Position numbers and translations under genes: made by a program. Of a DNA stretch of 64,000 bases, positions 1-8,518 are shown piece by piece. The notes under the pieces were generated by a model. The model saw only the letters and a program-made list of their open reading frames with translations, was not told the origin of the DNA and made no database searches. This stretch comes from an uncultured Eubacteriales bacterium (GTDB taxonomy: Bacteria; Bacillota; Clostridia; Peptostreptococcales; Anaerovoracaceae). The stretch is from assembly GCA_900553025.1 (NCBI GenBank), contig USBT01000003.1, forward strand, positions 7,080 to 71,079, given 5' to 3'. Every line of letters starts with the position of its first letter. Positions within the stretch are counted from its first letter, which is position 1.

Positions 1-131
1 TAAATTATTTAGGCAAATAAACTCACGTTTTTGTAATCTTCAGAATTCTTTATCCTGTTCATTTTTCTTTTTAAGCATATATTCTATTTTAAATTCAAAT
101 AATTTTACATATATACAATCTATCATCAAAC

Positions 132-160
132 TTGATTTTAATTTACCCATCGAATATAAT
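132..160 (+). promoter_or_regulatory. Sigma-70-type promoter of the GNAT gene
   Basis: TTGATT (132-137), a 17-nt spacer and TATAAT (155-160) form a near-consensus promoter. Transcription would start near 167. This rules out the upstream in-frame ATG at 132 and supports the ATG at 201. Confidence 0.7.
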
Positions 161-200
161 AATTATACATAATTGTGAGAACTCAAGAAAGGAGATACCA

Positions 201-479
201 ATGATAAAAATTATATTTGAACCCGCACAAAACAGAGCTGCTGCATACGATGGCGACAAAAACATCGGCGAAGCGACTTACACAAATTCCGATAGCACTT
301 GGACACTCGACCACACTTTTGTTGACAAAGACTACGGCGGTCAAGGTATCGCCGCTAAACTGATTGACGAGGTCGTAAAGAATGCAAGAATCCAAAAGAC
401 TAAGATTGTGCCACAGTGTTCATATGCGGTAAAAAAATTCGAGACAACGCCGGAATACGAGGACGTTTTAGCAAAATAA
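201..479 (+). CDS. Small GNAT-family N-acetyltransferase (COG2388-like)
   Basis: A 92-residue protein. The GGQGIA stretch at residues 46-51 matches the acetyl-CoA pyrophosphate-binding loop (Q/R-x-x-G-x-G/A) of GNAT enzymes, and the tail (SYAVKKF..TPEYEDVL) matches the short COG2388 group, whose members are about 90 residues long with mostly unknown substrates. The start at 201 is chosen because GAAAGGAG lies 6 nt upstream and because the promoter at 132-160 overlaps the longer in-frame start. The gene appears monocistronic. Its stop codon is the first unit of a decayed tandem repeat (471-538). The fold assignment is fairly sure; the substrate is unknown. Confidence 0.8.
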   Translation: MIKIIFEPAQNRAAAYDGDKNIGEATYTNSDSTWTLDHTFVDKDYGGQGIAAKLIDEVVKNARIQKTKIVPQCSYAVKKFETTPEYEDVLAK

Positions 480-538
480 AGATAATTTGACAGAAAAATA
501 AGGGTAATGTAGCAACATAATAAGGATAATTTAACCAC
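471..538 (+). repeat. Decayed tandem repeat, about 23 nt x 3, including the GNAT stop codon
   Basis: Units at 471-493, 494-516 and 517-538 share an AAATAAGGATAAT-like core. The first unit contains the last codons and the TAA stop of the GNAT gene. Identity is moderate and the region is AT-rich, so this is one of the weaker members of the ladder family described in the findings. Confidence 0.45.
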
Positions 539-574
539 ATCAAAAAAATTTATATTAAGACAATTTATCAGAAT

Positions 575-610
575 GAGGAGGGGCGGAGCTCTGTCCGCTT
601 TGATGCAATG
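575..610 (+). promoter_or_regulatory. Ribosome binding site separated from the start by a hairpin
   Basis: A strong Shine-Dalgarno GAGGAGGGG (575-583) lies about 25 nt before the aldehyde dehydrogenase ATG at 608. Between them GCGGA (583-587) and TCCGC (594-598) form a 5-bp stem, extendable by two G-U pairs, with a 6-nt loop. Folding removes 16 nt and leaves an effective spacing of about 9 nt. A two-codon reading frame (ATG CAA TGA) starts at 603 and overlaps the real start. Function is inferred. Confidence 0.45.
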
Positions 611-2023
611 AAAATATCGACAGTAATAGAAAATCACGACTCAAAACTTCAGAAAATTATAGACTCGCAGAGAAAATTCCAAAGGAGTGGTGTACCGCTA
701 GAAAAAGATTTCCGCCTAGCAGCACTCAAAACACTTAAATCCATGGTTTCCGATAATGAGGACAAACTGATTCGAGCGCTTAAGGATGATTTGTCCAAAT
801 CGGAGAGCGAAGCCTTTATTACAGAGATTTCGATTGTGTATCAAGAGATTGACTACGCCCTAAAAAATCTAAATAAGTGGATGAGGCCTCACAAAGTTCC
901 TCAAACTCCTACAAACATCCCCTCCAAGAACTATATTCTGCCCGAACCGTACGGCGTCGTGGCTATTTTGTCGCCTTGGAACTACCCTGTTAATCTCGCA
1001 CTTGTACCCTTAGTCGGTGCTCTTGCCGCAGGAAATTCAGTTATCTTGAAAAACTCGCGAAGTAGCGTCCAAACCTCTGAGCTTCTAAGAGAGCTTATAA
1101 CAAAATATTTTCCTGCCGAGGTAGTTTGTGCGGTTGATCCAGCAATCGACTACGATGAATTGCTCGAGCCGCGATACGACTATATATTTTTTACAGGAAG
1201 CACTGAAGCTGCAAAAGATGTGATGACAAAGGCTGCTAAACACTTAACACCTGTCAGTCTTGAGCTCGGCGGTCAATGTCCTTGTATAGTTGATTCCAAG
1301 GCAAATGTTAAGCTCGCCGCTAAGAGGATTATGTGGGGCAAATTTTTGAATGCAGGCCAAACTTGCATATCAATCAATCACGTCTGGGTGCAAAGGAGCG
1401 TTGAAGATGATTTTGTGAAGGCCATGCTCGGTGAAATTCTGGAAAACTACCGCAATGCTGTAAACGATCCAGATTATCCTAAAATAATCTCTGAAAAACA
1501 CTTCAATAGGCTCTCTGGTCTGCTCGATGACTGCTTATCTAACAAAGAGCGTCTTGTAATCGGAGGCTCAAGAAGTAAGGAAAATCAAAAAATTTCTCCT
1601 TCCTTGATAATCCATGCCGACTTATCCGACAAGGTCATGGAAAGAGAAATTTTTGGTCCAATTCTTCCAATATTGAGTTTCGATAATCTAAGTAAGCTTA
1701 AAAAATACATGCTAAATATCGAAAAGCCGCTAGCTTGCTATTTCTTCTCTGAAGATATTGACAAGGCGAGCAGCTTTATGAACTCCGTTTCTTACGGTGG
1801 AGGCTGCATAAACGATGTTTTGATGCATGTCAGCCATCACAGCCTACCATTCGGTGGTGTTGGCAATAGCGGAATGGGCGCATATCACGGTAAATATAGT
1901 TTTGACACCTTCACACACTACAAGCCAGTTGTTTCAACATCCACTCATGTTGATTTACCGTTTCGCTATCCTAGATTTGCTAAGAAAAATCTTCCGCTTA
2001 TAAAGAAATTTTTAAAAATATGA
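608..2023 (+). CDS. NAD(P)-dependent aldehyde dehydrogenase, class-3-like
   Basis: A 471-residue aldehyde dehydrogenase that oxidises aldehydes to carboxylic acids. The length and the lack of a longer N-terminus fit the ALDH3 group. Visible signatures are the cofactor-site FFTGST (194-199), the general base Glu219 in LELGG, and the nucleophile Cys253 in NAGQTCIS. The C-terminal LPFGGVGNSGMG block is the usual ALDH3 ending. The usual LKPSE cofactor motif reads LKNSR here. The only available start is the ATG at 608, whose ribosome binding site is unusually distant (see 575-610). A bidirectional terminator follows. The physiological substrate cannot be read from sequence. Confidence 0.92.
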   Translation: MKISTVIENHDSKLQKIIDSQRKFQRSGVPLEKDFRLAALKTLKSMVSDNEDKLIRALKDDLSKSESEAFITEISIVYQEIDYALKNLNKWMRPHKVPQTPTNIPSKNYILPEPYGVVAILSPWNYPVNLALVPLVGALAAGNSVILKNSRSSVQTSELLRELITKYFPAEVVCAVDPAIDYDELLEPRYDYIFFTGSTEAAKDVMTKAAKHLTPVSLELGGQCPCIVDSKANVKLAAKRIMWGKFLNAGQTCISINHVWVQRSVEDDFVKAMLGEILENYRNAVNDPDYPKIISEKHFNRLSGLLDDCLSNKERLVIGGSRSKENQKISPSLIIHADLSDKVMEREIFGPILPILSFDNLSKLKKYMLNIEKPLACYFFSEDIDKASSFMNSVSYGGGCINDVLMHVSHHSLPFGGVGNSGMGAYHGKYSFDTFTHYKPVVSTSTHVDLPFRYPRFAKKNLPLIKKFLKI

Positions 2024-2047
2024 CTTTTACTTATATATTGCTAATTA

Positions 2048-2092
2048 AAAAGAGTATAGGATTTATCTAAAAAATAAGTCCTATACTCTTTT
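2048..2092. terminator. Bidirectional Rho-independent terminator
   Basis: An 18-bp inverted repeat pairs 2048-2065 with 2075-2092, with one G-U pair and a 9-nt loop. T-runs occur on both strands. It lies between two convergent genes and can serve both. Confidence 0.88.
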
Positions 2093-2109
2093 GCTTTTAT
2101 ACTTTTATA

Positions 2110-3525
2110 TTATTTATTTACCTTGGCTCTATTTATCAGCACAAGTGCAATGCTTGCAACAGCTAAAGATAGTAGCGCTACAAGTATTCCGCTATCTCCT
2201 GTATTAGGTCCTTTTTGCATTTCAGCATTCACCATGTTTTTATCCATAACGGTAACTTTTGCGATGGCAATTGCCTGATGCCCATCTTTATCTTTCACAG
2301 CATATTTGATTTCGTATTTTCCTGTTTTGTTGATATCAAAGTTGCCCTTATCTAATACAATGACTTGAGCATATAAATCCCCATCCTCAGTATCTGTTGC
2401 TGAAATAACAGGCTTTAGTAGTGTAAATGTCTTGTCCCCCTTGGTAACAGACATATCCTTCACTTTTAAAATTGGCAACCCTGTATATGTAGCATACAAA
2501 TCCATATCCTCTCCGACCTTCGACTCTAAGTTGAAAGGTTTGCCATTCTTATCTAACCAATTAACAAATTCTTTATTGGCTAATGCTGGTGCCATGACAG
2601 GTTTAACTTTCGTATCTTTTTCAATGACCTGAGTATCTATCAGTTTTTTATCAGCATCGTAGAAATTTACAGTTACTGCTTTAGCAAATAGTGGCTTTGC
2701 AATTGTGTAACCGTAACCACGAGTTTTGTTGGTGCTGGAAGCAGGTTCATAAGCTATGAAATAATCTTTCTGAACAGCTCCTTTCTTAATTCCCGGCTTT
2801 AAAATTCTACCTTTATCACTATTTATTCTTTTGCAGAACCATCCCTTGAAAATATAACCGTCTTTGATAGGTCCATCTGGTATATGCAATGTTGAATCCT
2901 TAGTTACTTGAGATTCCTTAATCTCCTTACTGCCATCTGCAAATACGTTCCCATCAGGATCGAAGGCTACAATCTGTTGAGCAAATGTCATCACACCTTT
3001 CTCATTCTTAGCAGGGTCTAGGTGATATACTTTGAATTCAAAAGACGGTGATTCGAATTCTTTATTACCCTCTCCTGGATACTCGCCAGCCATTAAATGA
3101 TAATTATCTGGAAGTGTTTCCGTAATAAGTCGAACCTTAAGCTTATCACCTACATTATAATCGCCTATTGATATCCACCCGCTGTGATTAGTAACACCTG
3201 CATACTTTGCGTTTACAATTTTTTCTTCACCACCATTAACAGAAACTGCAAATTTCAAGTTCTCAAGTTTATATCCTGGAATTACCTTCTCTATATCAGT
3301 TTTGTTGTCAATAGTATGAAAATCACTTGTCTTATTTGCAAAATCCGTCTTTTCAACAAAGATTTCGAAAATAACAGATTCTAATTTGTCATTTCCATCT
3401 CCCTGCATAGGTGCATTATCGTTATCATCTGCATAAACAGCAGAAAAGTTTGGACTTAACAGAAATCCAACTGACAAAATTACAGCTAATAGACAAATGC
3501 CTATTTTGTTCTTCGTAAAACTCAT
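2110..3525 (-). CDS. Wall-anchored surface protein with InlB-B-like and DUF5011-like domains
   Basis: A 471-residue secreted protein. Residues 1-32 form a signal peptide (positive start, long hydrophobic core, VYADD cleavage region). Around residues 190-285 and 285-350 are beta-rich segments with FKGWF and FVNWL..LYATY, typical of InlB B/Listeria-Bacteroides repeats. Residues 350-430 resemble a DUF5011 Ig-like domain (TDTEDGDL, GKYEIKYAVKDKDG). The C-terminus has GPNTGDSG, a hydrophobic stretch and NRAKVNK, which is a sortase sorting signal of the xPxTG type. AAGGGAG precedes the ATG. The promoter contains a G7 run (see 3568-3594), so expression may be phase-variable. It is probably an adhesin or envelope-exposed protein; no ligand can be named. 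Confidence 0.8.
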   Translation of the reverse strand: MSFTKNKIGICLLAVILSVGFLLSPNFSAVYADDNDNAPMQGDGNDKLESVIFEIFVEKTDFANKTSDFHTIDNKTDIEKVIPGYKLENLKFAVSVNGGEEKIVNAKYAGVTNHSGWISIGDYNVGDKLKVRLITETLPDNYHLMAGEYPGEGNKEFESPSFEFKVYHLDPAKNEKGVMTFAQQIVAFDPDGNVFADGSKEIKESQVTKDSTLHIPDGPIKDGYIFKGWFCKRINSDKGRILKPGIKKGAVQKDYFIAYEPASSTNKTRGYGYTIAKPLFAKAVTVNFYDADKKLIDTQVIEKDTKVKPVMAPALANKEFVNWLDKNGKPFNLESKVGEDMDLYATYTGLPILKVKDMSVTKGDKTFTLLKPVISATDTEDGDLYAQVIVLDKGNFDINKTGKYEIKYAVKDKDGHQAIAIAKVTVMDKNMVNAEMQKGPNTGDSGILVALLSLAVASIALVLINRAKVNK

Positions 3526-3567
3526 TTTAATTCTCCCTTCTGAATTTTTTTAATTATACTCTGTATA

Positions 3568-3594
3568 ATTATATCACCCCCCCTTATTTTTCAA
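3568..3594 (-). promoter_or_regulatory. Promoter with a G7 tract in the spacer
   Basis: On the minus strand TTGAAA (3594-3589) and TATAAT (3573-3568) are separated by 15 nt, seven of which are an uninterrupted G run (C7 at 3577-3583 on the plus strand). The predicted start of transcription lies about 35 nt before the surface-protein ATG. Two more G residues would give the optimal 17-nt spacer. Confidence 0.65.
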
Positions 3595-3658
3595 CATCTT
3601 TTATGCTGTAGCAGTTAATAAGGTTAATGTTGTAATCACATAAATGTAAACACTATAT

Positions 3659-3688
3659 AAAAAGACAATCGTTTATGATTGCCCTTTT
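3659..3688 (-). terminator. Terminator of the aminopeptidase gene
   Basis: A 12-bp stem forms only on the minus strand, where two mismatches become G-U pairs. Its 3' arm ends in a T-run. The gene that ends at 3783 reads toward it. Confidence 0.7.
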
Positions 3689-3782
3689 ATAAATATATCA
3701 TTTTTAAAATTTGCGATACACAACTGTTTTCGGTTAGCATCAAATAATATGCACATGCCCCGTCATTGCTTAGCCCAGTTGC

Positions 3783-4895
3783 TTAGCCCATCAGATTTTC
3801 AGGATTTAATCCCTCAAGCTCAGGAATTACAAACAAACCGTCCTTTCTGATAAGCACGTCGTCAAAATAGATTTCTCCGCCACCGTATTCTGGTCTTTGA
3901 ATAAGCACGAGATCCCAGTGTACAGCTGATTTGTTGCCATTGTAAGCATCATCATAGCACATACCCGGCGTCAAATGTATGCTTCCTGCAATTTTCTCGT
4001 CAAAGAGCGTATCCTTCATAGGATGCAACACGTAAGGGTTTACACCAATCGCAAACTCTCCGAAATATCTTGCTCCCTCGTCAGTATCAAGAAGCTGATT
4101 GATTCTTTCATTATTATTTGCCTCAGCCTTTACAATCTTTCCGTCCTCAACGTGAAAAACGATATTCTCATATGTAAAGCCCTGCTCCTCACTCACGGTA
4201 TTATAAGAAATCACACCATTCATTGAATCCTTAACAGGTGCGGAATAAACCTCTCCATCTGGGATATTGAGTCCGCCATCGCATTTAACAGCTCCAATGC
4301 CTTTAATGCTGAACGTCAAATCAGTTCCAGGTGCCACAAGTCTAACCTTATCTGTTTTGTTCATCAGATCTACAAGTGGATCCATCGCCTTGCTCATCTT
4401 CTCATAATCAAGCGTACAAACATTGAAGAAAAAGTCCTCAAAGGCTTCCTGACTAGTCCCAGCAAGCTGAGCCATCGAAGCGTTAGGATATCTCAAAATA
4501 ACCCACTTGGTTTTGCTCACCCTGTAATCTATTACCGGATCGAGCATCTTGCTGTAAAGGGACATCTTTTCGCCTGGCACGTCGCTTGTTTCACTTGTAT
4601 TATTGCCAGCACGAACAGCAATATAAGCGTCCATCTGCTTCATCTCTTGTAGCTTGTAATCGTTCATTACCGATAGCTGCTTCTCCTCGCATCCTAGCAT
4701 AATTTCTCTATCCAAAACAGCATCGCGAACCGTGTAGTACGGGTAGCCCCCTGCTTTGTACACATCCTTAATGAGCTGTCTTATCAATGGCTTTGGTGAA
4801 TCGCCCTCAAAGTCGATAAGAACTTTCTCGCCCTTCTGCACCTTGCATGAATAATTCACTAATAAATTTGATAATTTTTCAATTCTTGGATCCAT
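3783..4895 (-). CDS. M29-family metallo-aminopeptidase (AmpS/PepS-like)
   Basis: A 370-residue cytoplasmic aminopeptidase that releases N-terminal residues from peptides. The M29 metal-binding region is visible: FGEFAIG, GSIHLTPG and SAVHWDLV supply the Glu/His/Asp ligands near residues 300-350, and the length is typical. The start at 4895 is chosen over an upstream ATG at 4952 because GGGAGG lies 7 nt before it and the extra 19 residues resemble translated leader. The gene stands alone, with a strand-specific terminator at 3659-3688. A role in peptide use fits the amino-acid catabolic genes elsewhere in the window. Confidence 0.92.
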   Translation of the reverse strand: MDPRIEKLSNLLVNYSCKVQKGEKVLIDFEGDSPKPLIRQLIKDVYKAGGYPYYTVRDAVLDREIMLGCEEKQLSVMNDYKLQEMKQMDAYIAVRAGNNTSETSDVPGEKMSLYSKMLDPVIDYRVSKTKWVILRYPNASMAQLAGTSQEAFEDFFFNVCTLDYEKMSKAMDPLVDLMNKTDKVRLVAPGTDLTFSIKGIGAVKCDGGLNIPDGEVYSAPVKDSMNGVISYNTVSEEQGFTYENIVFHVEDGKIVKAEANNNERINQLLDTDEGARYFGEFAIGVNPYVLHPMKDTLFDEKIAGSIHLTPGMCYDDAYNGNKSAVHWDLVLIQRPEYGGGEIYFDDVLIRKDGLFVIPELEGLNPENLMG

Positions 4896-5040
4896 AGAAA
4901 CCTCCCTAAATATATTTTTCGATTCAACAAAATAGTTTGCTGTCAAAAGCATCTCATTTCCACGTACATTATACCCTTTATTTGGTTATTCAGACAACGC
5001 ATTTATCTAGATTTGGAGTGAAATTACGCTATTTGCTATG

Positions 5041-5069
5041 TTGAATTTGTATAAATTTTGTATTATCAT
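5041..5069 (+). promoter_or_regulatory. Possible promoter of the YczE-like gene
   Basis: TTGAAT (5041-5046) and TATCAT (5064-5069) are 17 nt apart in an AT-rich intergenic stretch of 269 nt. Several other AT-rich hexamers could serve instead. Confidence 0.35.
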
Positions 5070-5164
5070 ATTAGATGTGAATTAAAATTCAGCCTTAATA
5101 CTCATTATAACGGCTGTTAAATTGTAGCTATGAGCAATATTTTCGAATCACAAATATAGTTTAT

Positions 5165-5839
5165 ATGAGTATAATGGAGATGGAATTGAGGAAGGATTTT
5201 CCAAAGCGATTTGCCAAATTAATATTCGGGCTTTTTTTATTTGCGGTTGCTGCATCGCTGACTATACAAGCTAAGGTCGGTTTCGCACCTTGGGACGTAT
5301 TCCATGTTGGACTTGCTGGCAAACTTGGATTTAGAATTGGATTTACAAATATAATAGTCGGTCTAATTGTATTGATTATCACAGCACTTTTGAAAGAAAA
5401 AATCGGATTGGGTTCAATAACTAATATGTTCTTAGTCGGAGTATTAATGGATTTGCTTCTCTACAACGGAGTAATCCCGCCTTCTCAAAGCCACCTAACT
5501 GGATACATCATGTTGATTTCTGGCATAATAGTTATGGGATTTGCGAGTTATTTCTATATTTCCGCGGGGTTTGGCTCAGGTCCGCGAGATTCTCTCATGG
5601 TAGCTATAGCCAGAAACACAAAGTTATCCATAGGTGCATCTCGCTTTATTTTAGAAGCATCTGTAACAGCAATTGGGTATTTCCTTGGTGGTATGGTTGG
5701 ACTTGGCACCCTCATATTTGTTATTCTCATAGGGCCATCCGTGCATTATGTGTTCATGTTGTTTCATTATGCCCCTCATAGAGTCAAACACGAAGGCCTT
5801 GGTGAAACACTATCGTATTTAATAAAAAAGGATAAATAA
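5165..5839 (+). CDS. YczE/YyaS/YitT-family integral membrane protein
   Basis: A 224-residue protein with five to six hydrophobic segments. It matches the COG2364 (YczE-like) family through the N-terminal AKVGFAPWDVFHVGL and the GLGSITNMFLVGVLMD and GFGSGPRDSLMV motifs. The family is of unknown transport function. The start is uncertain: ATGs at 5165, 5174 and 5180 lie within six codons and none has a clear ribosome binding site. The next gene follows after 12 nt, so the two are probably co-transcribed. The pair is on the strand opposite to most neighbours, against the direction of replication. Confidence 0.8.
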   Translation: MSIMEMELRKDFPKRFAKLIFGLFLFAVAASLTIQAKVGFAPWDVFHVGLAGKLGFRIGFTNIIVGLIVLIITALLKEKIGLGSITNMFLVGVLMDLLLYNGVIPPSQSHLTGYIMLISGIIVMGFASYFYISAGFGSGPRDSLMVAIARNTKLSIGASRFILEASVTAIGYFLGGMVGLGTLIFVILIGPSVHYVFMLFHYAPHRVKHEGLGETLSYLIKKDK

Positions 5840-5851
5840 AAGGAATATAAA

Positions 5852-6592
5852 ATGGATATAAAAATGGATAAAAGATATGCAGTTTTAATAGATGCAGATA
5901 ATGTGTCAGAAAAATATATAGATATTATTTTAGAGGAAGTTTCTAATTATGGAGTTGCGACAACGCGTAGAATTTACGGAGATTGGACAAAAACAGGGAT
6001 GACCAAGTGGAAAAAATCTCTGCTCGAAAATTCAATCATTCCAGTTCAGCAGTATAGCTATACTACAGGTAAAAATTCTACAGATTCAGCTATGATTATT
6101 GATGCAATGGATATTCTCTACTCAGGCAAGGTTGACGGATTTTGTCTTGTTTCAAGTGACAGTGACTTTACAAGACTTGCTTCGAGAATCAGAGAAGCCG
6201 GGCTTGACGTTGTCGGCATGGGAGAAACGAAAACACCTCCTGCATTCATAAGCGCATGCACAGTTTATAGGTATCTCGACCTACTTGCAGCTGAATCATT
6301 TGAGGAGGAAGTTTCAAATAAGCCTGTAAGTAACGTCGTTTCAAAGGTTGGCCTTAAGAAGGTTAAGAAAGCCATGAAGAACATAGTGCAGGAAAACTCT
6401 GACGGCGACGGTTGGATGAACATAGGAGATCTTGGAAATAAACTACAGAAGCGTTTCCCAGATTTCGACGTTCGTAACTACGGCTACAAAAAATTCTCTC
6501 TTTTTGTTGAAAATTGCGGTCTTTTTGAGATAAAAAAAGAAGATCAAATCGGCGGCACAGGCGTAACCATATATGCGAAAGAGAAAAAATAG
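5852..6592 (+). CDS. NYN-domain putative ribonuclease with C-terminal OST-HTH (LOTUS) domain
   Basis: A 246-residue protein. Residues 5-150 form a NYN (DUF88/LabA-like) PIN-fold domain: the acidic residues in LIDADN, STDSAMIIDAMD and VSSDSDF are the metal-binding positions of this nuclease superfamily. Residues about 172-245 (WMNIGDLGNKL..NYGYKKFSLFVE) form an OST-HTH/LOTUS domain, which binds RNA or G-quadruplexes in other proteins. AAAAGGA lies 8 nt before the ATG. Bacterial members are poorly characterised, so RNA cleavage is inferred from the fold. Transcription ends at a hairpin that overlaps the stop codon. Confidence 0.87.
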   Translation: MDIKMDKRYAVLIDADNVSEKYIDIILEEVSNYGVATTRRIYGDWTKTGMTKWKKSLLENSIIPVQQYSYTTGKNSTDSAMIIDAMDILYSGKVDGFCLVSSDSDFTRLASRIREAGLDVVGMGETKTPPAFISACTVYRYLDLLAAESFEEEVSNKPVSNVVSKVGLKKVKKAMKNIVQENSDGDGWMNIGDLGNKLQKRFPDFDVRNYGYKKFSLFVENCGLFEIKKEDQIGGTGVTIYAKEKK

Positions 6593-6634
6593 ATTATCTC
6601 ACACTCTCATTCTCGCGAAATAATCTATTTTCTT
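6587..6634. terminator. Hairpin terminator overlapping the stop codon
   Basis: AAATAGATTAT (6587-6597), which contains the TAG stop of the NYN gene, pairs perfectly over 11 bp with 6620-6630, followed by TCTT. The loop is long (22 nt). It can act for both convergent genes. Confidence 0.55.
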
Positions 6635-6697
6635 AAATCATAATAACTGCAACTCAGGCAATATTCTTAAATATACCTGTATTAAAAATACCTCTCT

Positions 6698-8518
6698 TTA
6701 GAATTGGCTGTTGAACATCTCCGAATAGAAGCCTCCCTTTTCAAGGAGCTCTTTATGACTACCTTGTTCAATTACATTGCCGTCTTTTAATACCAAAATA
6801 AAATCTGCATCTATAATCGTTGATAGACGATGAGCTATAACAAAACTGGTCTTTCCGTGCATTAGGCGATCCATTGCCTTCTGAATTCTAATTTCCGTTC
6901 TTGTATCCACAGAGCTTGTAGCTTCATCCAAAATAAGTATCGAGCTGTCCGCAAGCATTGCTCTTGCTATCGTTAGAAGTTGCTTTTGTCCCTGAGAAAT
7001 GTTATCTGCTTCCTCATTAATTACGGTGTTATATCCATCTGGTAGTGTTCTGATGAAGTAGTCTACCTGCGCAGCCTTAGCCGCTGCAAATACTTCCTCA
7101 TCTGTCGCTTCAAGCCTGCCATACCTTATGTTTTCCATAATTGTGCCCGTAAACAGCCACGTATCCTGCAAAACAATGGTAAATTCATCTCTTAGATCTT
7201 CCTTTGAAAAGTCTGTAATATTATGTCCGTCTATCGAAATCAAGCCCGAATTTAATTCATAGAAGCCCATTAGAAGTTTAACAATAGTCGTCTTGCCTGC
7301 TCCTGTCGGACCTACTATGGCAACTTTTTCTCCTGCTCCGATTGATGCGCTGAAATCTCGTATTATTATTTTGTCCTTGTCATAACCGAATTTTACATCA
7401 GTAAATTCGACTTCACCCTTAATATCATCTACTGGAACATCTGGTTTGGTCCTATGGTGAATTATCTCGTCTTCCTCTAGAAGTCCAAATATACGTTCAG
7501 AAGCCGCTGCGGTAAGCTGCAATTCATTCATAATAGTTCCAATTTCAGCAATCGGCTGTGTAAATCGCCTTACGTATTGCAAGAAAGCCTGTAAACCTCC
7601 GACGGTCAAACTACCGTTGCTTGCAAAGAAGACACCAACCACACAAATAATCACATATCCCATATTGGAAATTATATGCATTATCGGCATCATCAGGCCG
7701 GAAATAAACTCAGCCTTCCAGCTCGTCTTTCTCAGTTTATCATTTGTTTCGTTAAACTCATCAATGCGCTTAGATTCCTGATTATATAGCTTAATAATAT
7801 TATGTCCAGTAAAATCTTCTTCTATTATGCCATTGAGCTCCCCAAGGAATTTTTGTTGATTTCTAAAGTATCCCTGTGAGCGTTTAATTATTGCAGAAAC
7901 AATAATACCAACCACTGGAACAATGATCAGTGCAATCAGTGTCATTTGAAAACTTATAGTGATCATCATTGCAAGAACCCCAATCACTGTAACAGTTGCA
8001 GAAACTCCGTCGGAAATCGTCTGGCTAAGGGTTGTATTGATAACATCCACATCGTTTGTTATCCTTGACAGCACATCACCTTTTTTCTGCTCATTAAAAT
8101 AGCCCAGAGGTAAATTGTGAATCTTCTCAATCAACCTATTTCTAATCTCGTAGCTCACCTTGGTAGCAACCTTTGCAGTCAAACTCTTTTCAATGATTCC
8201 AATCACCCATGATGATATGTATAGGGTGAACATCACAAGGAGTATCCTAGCAATCAATGTAAAATCTATCGGTCTACCATTTCCTCTTGCTACTGCAAGA
8301 AATCCTCTTACCATTTCATTGGTCGCCTTTGCCATCACCATCGGTCCTGCTACATTAAGCAAAGTAGATACAGTCGCCAAAACAAAAATTAAAACTAAGG
8401 ATAATCTATGTCCCCTTAGAACCTCTAAGAGTTTTTTCATGCTTGCCACAAAGTTTGTGGATTTCTTGGCAAATGACTTACGCGATTCGGACTTTGATTG
8501 GGTATTTTTTCTACTCAC
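6698..8518 (-). CDS. ABC exporter half-transporter with a consensus ATPase site
   Basis: A 606-residue type-I (ABCB-like) exporter subunit. Residues about 30-320 hold six membrane segments and the C-terminal half is the nucleotide-binding domain: Walker A GPTGAGKTT, signature ISQGQKQ and Walker B LILDEATSS with the catalytic Glu intact. I place the start at the GTG at 8518, which has GGGAGG 8 nt upstream and overlaps the stop of the preceding ABC gene by 8 nt, a usual arrangement for translational coupling. An upstream ATG (8614) lies deep inside the partner gene. Together with that partner it should form a heterodimeric exporter of drugs, lipids or peptides; the substrate is unknown. Confidence 0.93.
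   Translation of the reverse strand: MSRKNTQSKSESRKSFAKKSTNFVASMKKLLEVLRGHRLSLVLIFVLATVSTLLNVAGPMVMAKATNEMVRGFLAVARGNGRPIDFTLIARILLVMFTLYISSWVIGIIEKSLTAKVATKVSYEIRNRLIEKIHNLPLGYFNEQKKGDVLSRITNDVDVINTTLSQTISDGVSATVTVIGVLAMMITISFQMTLIALIIVPVVGIIVSAIIKRSQGYFRNQQKFLGELNGIIEEDFTGHNIIKLYNQESKRIDEFNETNDKLRKTSWKAEFISGLMMPIMHIISNMGYVIICVVGVFFASNGSLTVGGLQAFLQYVRRFTQPIAEIGTIMNELQLTAAASERIFGLLEEDEIIHHRTKPDVPVDDIKGEVEFTDVKFGYDKDKIIIRDFSASIGAGEKVAIVGPTGAGKTTIVKLLMGFYELNSGLISIDGHNITDFSKEDLRDEFTIVLQDTWLFTGTIMENIRYGRLEATDEEVFAAAKAAQVDYFIRTLPDGYNTVINEEADNISQGQKQLLTIARAMLADSSILILDEATSSVDTRTEIRIQKAMDRLMHGKTSFVIAHRLSTIIDADFILVLKDGNVIEQGSHKELLEKGGFYSEMFNSQF

Noticed and set aside
132..200. N-terminal extension of the GNAT protein
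   Set aside because: A near-consensus promoter (132-160) overlaps this start, and a good ribosome binding site precedes the ATG at 201.
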